Assembly: GCA_900618425.1 (NCBI GenBank)
Contig: UZAN01042309.1
Coordinates: 8,167 to 32,482 of the forward strand
DNA length: 24,316 bases
Direction of reading: 5' to 3'
From: Echinostoma caproni
Taxonomy: Eukaryota > Platyhelminthes > Trematoda > Plagiorchiida > Echinostomatidae
The notes beneath the pieces are model-generated. The model ran no database searches. It worked only from the letters and a program-made list of their open reading frames with translations, and was not told the origin of the DNA. Positions 12,404 to 19,864 of the stretch are shown piece after piece (positions within the stretch are counted from its first letter, which is position 1; each line of letters starts with the position of its first letter). The translations under genes were made by a program, and so were the position numbers.

Positions 12404-12712
12404 GAACTTTGAACACAATCAAATAAGCGATTCTGCAGACTGATCAATTTCAGTATCAACCACGTGGCCTTCAAATCCAAAAAAACCAGGGTTGATAAAA
12501 CAATTGGAATCTATCCCAGAGATCCATGTGTTATGATCAGACTAAACGAGCACTCCTCAGACAAAAGGAAGGTATTTCTGCTAATAAGCGACCCCGGTGT
12601 ACGCGAGGATCACAATTTGTAGTGATACAGTAACTCATACTGTGCTATTTTAATGCCGACCACTGAATTTCGGCGCACATCCCAGTTTGCAGACGATGCT
12701 CTATTTCTCTCT
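12404..12712 (+). pseudogene. relic of a non-LTR retrotransposon reverse transcriptase
   Basis: In one frame (codon start 12449) three RT landmarks occur in the right order. QSNKRF then LINFSINHVAFKS at 12416-12478 resembles the QSxEF...INFxDxxxAFDS block of CR1/RTE-type RTs. PGVRED at 12593-12610 matches the GVRQG block. QFADDALFL at 12683-12709 is the F/Y-ADD active site. The catalytic aspartate of the first block is lost (N in SINH) and the block after GVR holds two adjacent stop codons (12620-12625). The spacing between blocks is somewhat shorter than in intact enzymes, implying deletions. Beyond FADD the frame runs into a (TC)n tract. The enzyme would copy element RNA into the chromosome by target-primed reverse transcription; this copy is dead. 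Motif matches are seen; the family assignment is inferred. Confidence 0.5.
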
Positions 12713-12737
12713 CTCTCGCTCTCTTCCTCTTTCTCCC
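12699..12737 (+). repeat. (TC)n polypyrimidine tract
   Basis: A near-uninterrupted run of C and T on the + strand immediately after the FADD motif of the RT relic. Confidence 0.85.
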
Positions 12738-14093
12738 TTGTACACTCTAAAGCGTAGAAGATGCACTTTTTCGGATTTTTCAATACAGGGCCACATCTGT
12801 TCTCGGTGGAGGACCACCTATGGTGAGGAAATTAGACCACAGCATGATATTAAGTTTGCAAGTCCTGTCAGCATGCACAAAATATGAGATGCTTTGCCGA
12901 TTGTGGTGGTAGTGGTGGGGGTACCCATTGTGAAAGCAGTGTTGGAAATATGGTTCACATATATAGGGAGAGAACTTCTCGTTGTAATGTCCTTATTCTG
13001 TACATTCGTTTTTGGATTTCTCAGCACGGGAACAAATGCAGAATGATGTGAATGTAAAAGTTGGGGTGACTACTGATCTACTGGTATGTGGTTTCACTTG
13101 ATAATCCTTCTGGGGATATTTGCCAATTCTACCGCAGAAAACGTAATTACCGAGTATTATTCTAGTGGGATAACAGTAAAAGATCAATATTCTGGATCAT
13201 TTATTAATCTTTTTCAGTTATAAAATAATCGAGCTCTTGATTGATCCAGTGTTGGTTGTAGCGCGAATTATAAACACTAATAAAAAACAAAAAATTTCAA
13301 TACATCTCAAAAAGCAACCGCATTTAAAGTTTAACTAGGAAATGGGCTGGGGAAGGTCATCATCATGTGATTGGAGAGAAAGTTTTTTGCCGGTTGGACC
13401 AGTGAGACCAACAGGTCAACATGAAAACTGAGGCTGCTACTGTGAAACAAGTTAAGTAAAATGTATGAAATATTTGTTGGCTCATCAATAGGCATTACAC
13501 AAAAATCTAACCAAGAAATAGAACTGAAAATAGTAATCTATAACTCCAGGATGATCAGTGGTTCGTGGAAATTTTCATATACTCAGAGGTATATTCGTGA
13601 TTTATTGTGTCCATGTGATACTATTCTATATGTAATATAGTATTTAAAACGGTTTCATAAGTTAGCATGATTCTCTTAGATCATTCTTTTACTTCAAGCC
13701 TTCGCAGAAAGAAAATTTGCCTGATTGCCGTTTGGGAGTAGGCCTGCACCCGCTATCGTTTAGATGCTAAGGGGTAAAACTGTTTATGTTCCTTTGAGAG
13801 AACCATATTGATGCACAGAAGGCGGTGGAGACAGAATGGTCTATCCCCAATCGAGTGAAAAAGAAGTGTCTTTGTGTCATATATTTCAATGCATGTGTGA
13901 CATAAATTACCTCTGACAAATTCACTTTGGGTAGGTTATAAACACTTAATTCGTTTTATTTGGCTTTAACCAAGAAATTTATTTCTTCCATTATGCCACG
14001 AAATAAATAGTTATTCGCATTTACCTCACAGTTACTGGTGAGTAGTGGTATGGGATAACCGGTATGATTGATTTGAACTATCTTGTGAAATGC
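12738..14093. other. unassigned DNA
   Basis: Short minus-strand frames at 12818-13027 and 12993-13187 have no recognisable motifs. I see no repeat ends, tRNA-like boxes or RT/transposase motifs. Confidence 0.45.
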
Positions 14094-14141
14094 GCCTTCA
14101 CGCACAATCCTCAGTTCACCGATTCAACCATACATTCGGAA

Positions 14142-14180
14142 GCACTGGACTCGAATTTCGCTCGTATTAGAGACTATCAC
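14142..14180 (-). ncRNA. degenerate hammerhead ribozyme, antisense copy
   Basis: On the minus strand the copy reads GTGATAG (in place of CUGAUGA), TCTC-TAATAC-GAG, CGAAA, TTCGAGTC and then CAGTGC. GAAA and the GTC cleavage triplet survive, but the first core strand has lost its C and the GA order, so it should be inactive. It is useful for reconstructing what stem I once looked like. Confidence 0.65.
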
Positions 14181-14228
14181 TGAAGACGATACCGGAACAG
14201 GCATGAATTGGCAATTTGGTTCAGCCAC

Positions 14229-14430
14229 GGTATTAGCTGGTTGGCACAGTGGTAACGCACACACCTGCGATAGGTCCGGAGTTCAAATTTCGGATGGGAT
14301 GGTAGATAGGCACTACTGATGAGCTCTAATAAGAGCGAAACTCGAGTCTAAAGATTCCGAGTGTATGGTTGAATCGATGAATTGCGGATTGTGCGTGAAG
14401 GTGAAGTTCGATGGATAGTCAGTCCAAATC
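14229..14430 (+). mobile_element. tRNA-headed SINE carrying a hammerhead ribozyme
   Basis: From 5' to 3' the element has an A box TGGCACAGTGG (14242-14252), an anticodon-arm-like hairpin (ACCT/AGGT), a degenerate B box GAGTTCAAATTTC (14279-14291), a hammerhead ribozyme (14310-14354) and a unique tail (to about 14430). The tail recurs at window bases 1-45 and antisense at 14095-14140. Such elements are transcribed by Pol III from the internal tRNA promoter and copied by a partner's reverse transcriptase. The layout recalls schistosome Sm-alpha repeats, which also join Pol III boxes to a hammerhead. The exact 5' and 3' ends and any target-site duplication could not be fixed. Confidence 0.7.
14310..14354 (+). 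ncRNA. minimal type I hammerhead ribozyme with palindromic stem III
   Basis: All conserved core parts are present in order: CUGAUGA (14316-14322), stem II GCUC/GAGC (14323-14326 and 14333-14336) with a six-base loop, GAAA (14337-14340) and the cleavage triplet GUC (14346-14348). Stem III inside one molecule is only two pairs (A-U, C-G) with loop UCGA. However, ACUCGAGU (14340-14347) is a perfect palindrome, so two RNAs could pair there; short hammerheads of this kind linked to Penelope-like elements are known to cleave as dimers. The 5' side of stem I is GCACTA (14310-14315). Its partner here starts TA and then diverges, whereas the antisense copy keeps CAGTGC, suggesting an ancestral TAGTGC and a weakened stem I in this copy. 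Cleavage would fall after C14348. Confidence 0.8.
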
Positions 14431-14739
14431 AGTCAAACAAATAGTTATGGGCTTTTCATTTTAAGTGATACACTGGCATAGTGTAACCATAGCGTAACCC
14501 GCGATTTTGTTGTAAAAACAGTGCTGGTTGAAATGGCAGTTTATCATTTTGTTCCGTTCCACGTGTCATAAAAGCAGTTTTCAAATTACTCCCCACCCCG
14601 GGCACAAAAATGGTAAAGTTGTAAAACATATCCCATGCTGAATATTGGACTGCTATCACTCTGTTTAGTTTTCTTGGAAATCAACACACCATGTTGACAA
14701 AGTACTGAAAATCGGTTTTCTTAGCTCGGGTGAACTGAA

Positions 14740-15024
14740 TTCCGAGGTTGACAATTTGTTTGTAAACGTTTCATCACCAGCCGAGGTGAATTCATCAGTG
14801 CTTGTGAAGTGGCAGTGTTGTGCTTGACCTATTCGTTTGTATATGTGGTTTTCTCCACCGACTGTTTTTGTCCCTTGTTCTCACTGTGTTCGACTCGGTT
14901 CGCCGTAAAACTGCTGCGAGGGCGTGAGAGTGGGAGAGGAGGGGTTGTCCATCCGTCCTGATTACGGTTTCCATCCGTTCCCTGGTCAGGGCGTGACTTC
15001 TGTTTGCGTCATTTGATCCTTGAG
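14740..15024 (-). repeat. left inverted arm (pseudo-LTR-like) of the PLE remnant
   Basis: This segment is the reverse complement of 15309-15578 with scattered mismatches and small indels. It ends inside the sequence that, in the right arm, encodes the last residues of the endonuclease (QLKDQMT), so the repeat includes the 3' end of the coding region. A hammerhead-like core lies at 14769-14798 on its minus strand. Confidence 0.8.
14769..14798 (-). ncRNA. hammerhead-like core in the left PLE arm (minus strand)
   Basis: On the minus strand CTGATGA (14798-14792) is followed by a 5-bp stem TCACC/GGTGA with loop TCGGCT and then GAAA (14772-14769). Downstream come acgtttacaaacaaattgtc, giving a possible six-position stem III with one mismatch and a GTC triplet. 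Stem I is not evident. Confidence 0.4.
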
Positions 15025-15332
15025 AGTGTTATCTGCAAACTAAACTGTGAGAACTGCTCAAAGCACTATCTCGGACAAACTGGGAGAAACCTGCCAACAA
15101 GTATCCGTGACCGCCAATCGGCAATGAGGAGACATGACCCATCTTCTTTGATTTCCCTCCACGAGGATCAAGAAGGACATCAGTTTGACTTCGAAGCAGT
15201 GAAAAGTATTGACCAAGCCCTGTCAGAGAATTTTTCGAGGCTTGGCACTCTTCAACCAACTCAATAAACAGACACATCGAACTGGGTTACAAGTACATGC
15301 CAATGCAACTCAAGGATCAAATGACGCCGTAA
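15025..15332 (+). pseudogene. GIY-YIG endonuclease domain of a Penelope-like element, frameshifted
   Basis: The frame beginning near 15025 gives SVICKLNCENC then HYLGQTGRNL, the paired-cysteine and GIY-YIG-like (here YLGQTGR) signature of PLE endonucleases. RDRQSAMRRHDPSSLISLH and HQFDF follow as in the family. Near 15222-15236 the frame shifts: the conserved C-terminal block (FEAWHS, then SINRHIELG) is encoded in another register and ends at the stop codon 15330-15332. The endonuclease nicks target DNA for insertion; this copy is broken by the shift and lacks any upstream RT. No ATG precedes it because the left junction replaces the upstream coding region with the inverted arm. Confidence 0.85.
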
Positions 15333-15578
15333 CCTGAGAACGGACCGAAACCGCAATCAGGACGGATGGACAACCACAGCCCTACGAACTTCATCCCCCA
15401 CTCCCCAGTTTAACAGCAAACCAAGTCGAACACAGTGGGAACAAAGGAAAAAAATTATCGGTGGAGAAGAACACGTATAAACCAACGGGTACAAGCATAA
15501 CACTGCCATTTCACCAGCACTGATGATTTCACCTCGGCTGCTAATGAAACGTTTGCAAACAAATTGCCAAGCTCGGCG
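15309..15578 (+). repeat. right inverted arm (pseudo-LTR-like) of the PLE remnant
   Basis: This is the 3' end of the element in its coding orientation: the last 8 codons, the stop at 15330 and then the 3' region with the blocks shared with the left arm. It carries a hammerhead-like core at 15520-15549. Confidence 0.8.
15520..15549 (+). ncRNA. hammerhead-like core in the PLE arm
   Basis: CTGATGA (15520-15526) and GAAA (15546-15549) bracket a sequence that in the left arm forms a proper stem II (TCACC/GGTGA around TCGGCT) and here is partly broken (TTCACC/GCTAAT). The downstream strand keeps AAATTGCC here but AAATTGTC in the left arm, where GTC would be the cleavage triplet. I could not find a convincing stem I, so this may be a decayed or permuted ribozyme. 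Hammerheads in PLE terminal repeats are documented. Confidence 0.4.
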
Positions 15579-16577
15579 AACAGGTGAAATGAAATTAACG
15601 CAACATGCCATCGGTGATTTTGCATATTGTGTTGTATCCACCTTTGACAAGGATTCACATGATGTGCGTTTGATTCTGTTCATTATTCAAATGCCTTTGG
15701 GTCACCCCAAGGTGAGGCCTGGTTTCAAAGGATAATTCTGAGTTTTCATTGGTAGTTCATTGGTTGAACGCTCTGAGTGACGGTTTTTCAAGATGAAGAC
15801 ACACAGCTCATTAAATAAGACCGGGGTCCAAAAACACCGGTTTAAACAACTGCGTCCAATGTTGTCAAAACAACACCATAAATCGTCACAATAATGATTA
15901 AATACTTTTTCAGGGATAATGAAAAACTTGAATGTCCACCAGTTTTTTCAGTGGTTTTAAATGTGAATATAATATTCATTATACTACGTAACCCGAAAAC
16001 AACCATAAACACTCGTTTGTGTGACTCAGTGGTGAGAACTACTGTTTCTCATTTCCAAACATCGATTCAAATTTATTGAGTTTATTCTACAATGGGTAGA
16101 GATATTAAAAGTCATGACTGTTGTAAACACAGTAAAATGTTTCAACCCTAAAGGATTCACTGGTTCATGTTAAACCGTGCATGCTCGTATATCCCAAGAT
16201 TAATCTGGAGGCACAGTTCAAAAGCTGCATGAGTCAAACGGACTCAATACCAGCGACAGATATGGACTTGAGCAGAAGGGATCAGCTATCGCTCATATTG
16301 AAGTGCTCAGGCGTACAATCAGGGTTCATTGACTCGTCAGTATACGGTCACCATTAAGGGTGTAGAAATAATACCAATTTGGTTCTGTTAAAATCGAATG
16401 CAGAATCACGGATAGTAAGTGGTCCTGACGAGAGACTACTACGAGAAAAAGGCGATGAAGATAATTTTTAACCGTTTAAAAAACAATACGTGGAACCGGA
16501 GAACAGGAATACAAGGTTTAAGATCGCATGATGACGTCAAAGGATGAAGGCTACATCAGTAAGACAAGCCTGTGATA
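15579..16577. other. unassigned DNA between two PLE remnants
   Basis: The first ~150 bp may still belong to the PLE 3' region but find no partner in the left arm. The frame at 15894-16079 is unrecognised. A CTGACGAG...GAGAAAA string at 16427-16450 looks slightly hammerhead-like but lacks the rest of the fold. Confidence 0.4.
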
Positions 16578-16970
16578 ACTAAATTCCTACGGATCATAAA
16601 TCCCTCAGATACTCAGTCTTCTGAAAATGGTCATGGTGAAATCAATATGACACGAATTGAAGCCATTGGTAGTGAACCTGTCAGACCCGGCTAGTCGTAA
16701 TTTCGATAAACACAATCACTTCAGATCTTCTACCTAGAGTTTCATAGGGGAACAATATTTTCACTGGATGTTGTGACGATCTTCCCAACTTTACCATTGA
16801 TGGAGATTATTGATCATATTTGTGACTAAATGGAAACACAGAATACAAAAATATGCATCCTTATCCCAATTCTTTGTGAGTTTCCGCAACTACACATGTA
16901 TGTGTAATTCTTTTTTAATGACTTACCATATTCAAATTTTTGTTTGTCAGATTTGAAGTTTTTATGTCGG
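16578..16970 (+). pseudogene. PLE reverse transcriptase, fingers/palm part (motif A)
   Basis: The key block is FSLDVVTIFPTLPL at about 16758-16799, equivalent to the SFDVxSLFTxIP motif in which the aspartate (codon 16767-16769) binds catalytic metal. Upstream, EPVR and TQSLQIFYLEF resemble the stretch before motif A. Downstream, IPILCEFPQLHMYV and FFFNDLPYSNF resemble the segment leading to the GVAMGSP motif. Several stops occur before and after the block. The RT would use target DNA as primer to copy element RNA. Confidence 0.75.
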
Positions 16971-17235
16971 CAAATCTGTCAGACAACAACGTGAACAATT
17001 AATCTTGCTTTAGAAGTCCATTCGATGGACTCGGGTGAAGTCTAAGGAAAACCTGTCGGGTCAGTCAACTTACGTGCTAACTGGTGGATGCTATATGCCT
17101 GTGTAATTTGGATGGGTAATTCGAATGTGAAAAGATCAGTGCCTCGTAGCTCGGCTGTGCACCTGCGTGGGTGGCGTCCGTGGGTGGATTAGAATCCCAC
17201 CGAGGCTACTGAATGTTTCACAATATCGGCTTATC
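16971..17235 (+). mobile_element. insertion inside the PLE RT, containing a tRNA-like repeat
   Basis: The RT reading breaks off after PYSNF (about 16955) and resumes with MKTALLWG at 17244 in the same register. The DNA between is not RT-like and includes a tRNA-like SINE head at 17139-17208 plus its 3' flank. The exact insertion ends and target duplication are not resolved. Confidence 0.55.
17139..17208 (+). repeat. tRNA-like sequence, second copy of the 2.1-kb repeat family
   Basis: Matches 2114-2195 with a deletion of about eight bases in the D arm. Shared pieces are gcctcgtagct, gtgcac, ggcg-gtcc, gtgggt and gaatcccac-gaggctactg. The B box (GGATTAGAATCC) is degenerate. The similarity continues 3' of the tRNA part as ctactg....tttcacaat in both copies, which argues for a dispersed SINE family, not two tRNA genes. 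Confidence 0.7.
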
Positions 17236-17640
17236 TTATTCTCATGAAGACGGCTTTGCTATGGGGTGTCTTTCTGGTGGACATCCTTCTGGCAAAACTA
17301 GAAATGGCACCCTAAACCAAACAATTAAAAGTCTGTGAAACTGTGGTAGTGCGCGATATCTTCTGTTTAGCAGTTCAGCGATTGAATGTGACAAAGACGC
17401 CAGTAAACTTAAGTACCGTGCACAACACCCTACAATTGTGCGTTGAACTAGACACGTGTAATACACTGGCTTTTCTCGGTGCACTCAGTGCTTTTCTCAC
17501 TGATGTGTCGTGGGGAACCTGGTCGTATACACAGACGGCTTCATAGGAAAGAATAAACCTCGAATCGTCTAAGACAAAAACCTGAATAACTTTATTCGGT
17601 TTAAACGCAAGCAAAATGCATTTTGCCGTTTAGATTACAG
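17236..17640 (+). pseudogene. PLE reverse transcriptase, palm/thumb part (motifs B-E)
   Basis: MKTALLWGVFLVDILLAKLE (17244-17303) aligns with the GVAMGSP...LADIFLAKLE motif. VVVRDIFCLA (17343-17372) aligns with RYVDDIF, with the first catalytic aspartate replaced by arginine, so activity is lost. TVHNTLQLCVE and LAFLGALSAF correspond to the xHPxLxFTxE and LxFLDV blocks, and YTQTAS to the YRKPT block. TDRA near 17633-17644 fits the later LTDRAxxIC stretch. One stop codon interrupts the block at 17310-17312. Confidence 0.75.
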
Positions 17641-17687
17641 ACCGAGCAGGATCTGTTTAACGGGCGCGTTGGACAAACATCTACAAT

Positions 17688-17876
17688 ATGTTCAGTGAGA
17701 CAATAGTCATACGGAAATGGTTTTTACGCAACGCATTAGACCAATTATTCAAAGAGTGCAGTTTATTTTTGTTCCAGAAACAGCTGTTTATCAAAAGCCT
17801 GTCTAGAGATGATGTACACGCCGACAGATTAGTTCAGTCAACATTTTCAGTTCAACAATTTCCCCAAGAAACTTAG
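17688..17876 (+). pseudogene. PLE connector between RT and GIY-YIG
   Basis: The 62-codon open frame contains FQKQLFIKSLSRDDV, resembling the KKxLFIxLPFxGDxV connector that links RT and endonuclease in PLEs. It is in the same register as the flanking RT and GIY-YIG parts. Confidence 0.6.
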
Positions 17877-17939
17877 ACTTGTTTCCTCCTCGGTATCACG
17901 GGTCCGAACATAAGTGAAAGATAGATTGCCTTCTTTATG

Positions 17940-18125
17940 ATAATGTACTCGTTCAAGTTTGTCTGTAGTTCATTTTATACAGGTCGTGCAGTCATGTGTG
18001 TGTCTCGACGAATTGCGGAACATAATTCCCGATGGCTGACCTGAGGGGTGAGTCAGGTACCATTTTCGGCTCTATCTGAGAGCACCTCATGGATACCGTT
18101 ATGACGAAGGAGTTCAATGTGGTGT
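17940..18125 (+). pseudogene. PLE GIY-YIG endonuclease domain
   Basis: IMYSFKFVCSSFYTGRA (17940-17990) keeps the Y-S-F, the spaced cysteine and the Y-x-G-R core. SRRIAEHNSRWLT (18003-18041) keeps the R-I-x-E-H...W-L segment that supplies catalytic arginine and glutamate in the family. A stop follows (18042-18044). The next block, EHLMDT (18080-18097), sits in a shifted frame, as in the family's xHLxDTGH stretch. Confidence 0.75.
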
Positions 18126-18196
18126 AGAGAATACCCCCACCCCGAAATCGATAGAAGACTGCTCGGGTTCGGACCATAGCCTTGATTGAAGCGGTC

Positions 18197-18218
18197 GCCG
18201 CTCGTTTGGCTCAGCGGC
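18197..18218 (+). repeat. perfect 6-bp hairpin, possibly tRNA-related
   Basis: GCCGCT and AGCGGC frame a ten-base loop. The loop contains an A-box-like tttggctcagcgg, but no B box was found at the expected distance, so a tRNA origin is only suggested. Confidence 0.3.
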
Positions 18219-18318
18219 TCCAGACGCACTGGCCTAATGTGGGAAAGTTGAAGGGAAACGATTTGTCATAAGTTCCCACTGGAGATAGGTCGCATCAATC
18301 GACAAGAGAGTAACCATT

Positions 18319-18342
18319 CACACACACACACACACACACACA
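18319..18342 (+). repeat. (CA)n microsatellite
   Basis: Twelve uninterrupted CA units. Confidence 0.95.
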
Positions 18343-19428
18343 AACTTTCTCCTTCCTTTATCCAGCTGCCACAAACTAATGAGCCACAACCCATCCAATG
18401 ACTAGCGATCTACAAACTTTTGTCCGATATCTGACTTGTATGAGCATGATTAGGAATAACCGAAAACAACTGTTTGCTCTCCAACACGTGTTTAAATTAT
18501 CTGCGGATCGAGTAGGATGGAGTTGTTCAATGTATGAAATGTAGTCTCAAGGGAACAGGCAGAAAATTAGTATACTGACTGCCTTTTTGGTTTAAAGATG
18601 GTTTGGCAATGTTGTAACTCATAAAATTTGAGCACGGGACAATAAAAAACCGTTTCTATTAAAACTACAGAAGCCAGCCAATAAAATACACGTTAAAAAA
18701 GCTTCACTGCTCCAAACTATCGTTCTTTTATTAAAATCCGATCCATCCTAGAACTTTGCATCACTTGTGTGCTTCATTCGCCAATTCTGTTGCATAACTG
18801 TGAACCGGATTAGATACACAATTGCTGCTGCTGACGCTGCTTCTTCCTCTATCAATCGCGATTGAATTGTTTATAACTTCAATTCTCATCAAGTAATTGT
18901 GTCTGGAAAGAAATCCACTGGAAGCAGACGCCTCTAAGTGGTCCTCATGAGGAGTTGGCAGACGATGAGGTCTCCCATATAGAAATAATTCATTGCTAAG
19001 TATCCTGGAGACAAGTTAAAGTGTTTATTGATTGAATTAAAATTCATTCTGTTCAAATTATGTGATTTGTATTTCACCGTGTGAAATTATTGTTTAATTT
19101 TGTTTTGCTGGATTTTCACATTTGTTGAACATTTTTCCTGGAATATCGATCATTATTTTAAAGTGGATAGGTGGTCGCTGTTTACAGTATGAAGCTATTT
19201 GTCGGAGATTTCATTTAAAATTAATTGTAAAGGAGAATGTGGGGAATTTCGAAGCCATTTAACAAGAAAAGTGGTCAAGCTTTTGAATAGGATTCAATGA
19301 AGATAATAGTTGCTGTGTTCTATCAGAAATAGTAGGCACTGACGATGCGTAGACATAAAAAGTTCACACTGTGGATTAGCTTAGAGAAGGATATATTTGA
19401 CTTTTATCGTTCCTTGTTTGAATTCGAC
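18343..19428. other. unassigned AT-rich DNA
   Basis: No open frame of note, no transposon motifs and no repeat ends were recognised. Confidence 0.5.
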
Positions 19429-19508
19429 TCGATTGTCTGGTGGCTATCAAGCGATTAGGGTCACCGTCCGAACATGAAGGTTCGTCGGTTCGGAGCCAAA
19501 CACCACTA
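19429..19508 (+). repeat. tRNA-like sequence
   Basis: A clear 5-bp anticodon-arm-like hairpin, CGAAC/GTTCG (19469-19473 and 19480-19484), precedes a B box GGTTCGGAGCC (19487-19497). The ends can pair as TGGTG/CACCA. The D-arm region (tggctatcaagcgattaggg) departs from an A box by an insertion. It is likely an old tRNA-derived repeat. Confidence 0.45.
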
Positions 19509-19864
19509 TCATCATGAGAAAAGTTCTGACCCGGGTCGTGAATGGTTTGGTTTCCCAACGCTTATGGAATGTTCCTTAAATAAATCTTTCCTCGTTTGCA
19601 GATAAAGCTTTTGATTCAAAACACGAATATCAAATGTATCACCGAATTGGAAGAAAGTAGATCGTTTACCACCGACCATGGTCATACAGAAAATAAGAGA
19701 AGTGAAGCGCTGTGTTGAATAATATCAATTGCAAAAACCATAGTGCAAGGGACCGCTTTATTTTATTGAAACCTTGTATTAAAACTTATTATCCCTACAT
19801 TCTGGTTTTATTTGCTACCAGTACAGTCTGAGCCAGCAAAGCTTTATCTTTACATTGCTTCTGA

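Larger units (their letters stand above)
14095..14401. repeat. imperfect inverted repeat made by two head-to-head copies of the hammerhead SINE
   Basis: The left arm (about 14095-14172) read on the minus strand matches the right arm (about 14320-14401) on the plus strand. Both contain ctctaata-gagcgaaa-tcgagtc, then tgtatggttgaatcg, then ggattgtgcgtgaagg. The intervening 150 bp hold the tRNA-like head of the right copy. The left copy is degenerate and lacks a recognisable tRNA head. A transcript across the locus could fold into a stem of about 80 bp. Confidence 0.85.
14740..15578. mobile_element. Penelope-like element remnant in fold-back form
   Basis: Inverted arms of about 280 bp (14740-15024 and 15309-15578) flank a GIY-YIG endonuclease remnant. 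Shared blocks include ctcaaggatcaaatgacg (right 15309-15326, reversed at 15007-15024), atcaggacggatggacaac, gtcgaacacagtg, tcggtggaga and cacctcggctg. PLEs are known for terminal pseudo-LTRs that can lie in direct or inverted order because of tandem or 5'-truncated insertion. Here the RT part is missing entirely, so the piece is a 5'-truncated copy joined to an inverted partial copy. The whole locus could snap back into a hairpin of roughly 840 bases. Confidence 0.8.
16578..18130 (+). mobile_element. decayed Penelope-like element with RT, linker and GIY-YIG domain
   Basis: PLE landmarks follow one another across 1.5 kb, and nearly all lie in a single reading-frame register (codon starts divisible by 3) despite many stops. 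In order they are: EPVR, TQSLQIF and FSLDVVTIFPTLPL; then ALLWG, DILLAKLEM, RDIFCLA, TVHNTLQL, LAFLGA and TDRA; then QKQLFIKSLSRDD; and finally YSFKFVCSSFYTGRA with SRRIAEHNSRWL. That matches the RT core, connector and endonuclease of a PLE. It belongs to a different lineage from the 14.7-15.6 kb remnant: its endonuclease has the YSFxC...YxGR, RIxEHxxxWL style. The copy is inactive and is interrupted at about 16970-17235. Confidence 0.8.

Noticed and set aside
15455..15735. Overlapping ORFs on both strands in the PLE right arm (15455-15658, 15357-15683, 15523-15735)
   Set aside because: They lie in the non-coding 3' arm of the PLE and are not in the frame of the endonuclease.
16421..16455. 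Possible extra hammerhead: CTGACGAG...ACGAGAAAA
   Set aside because: Stem II does not pair properly, GAAA is shifted and no cleavage triplet or stem I is present.
18187..18300. tRNA gene starting at an A-box-like tttggctcagcgg
   Set aside because: No B box at the expected spacing and no closing acceptor stem; only the 6-bp hairpin is real.
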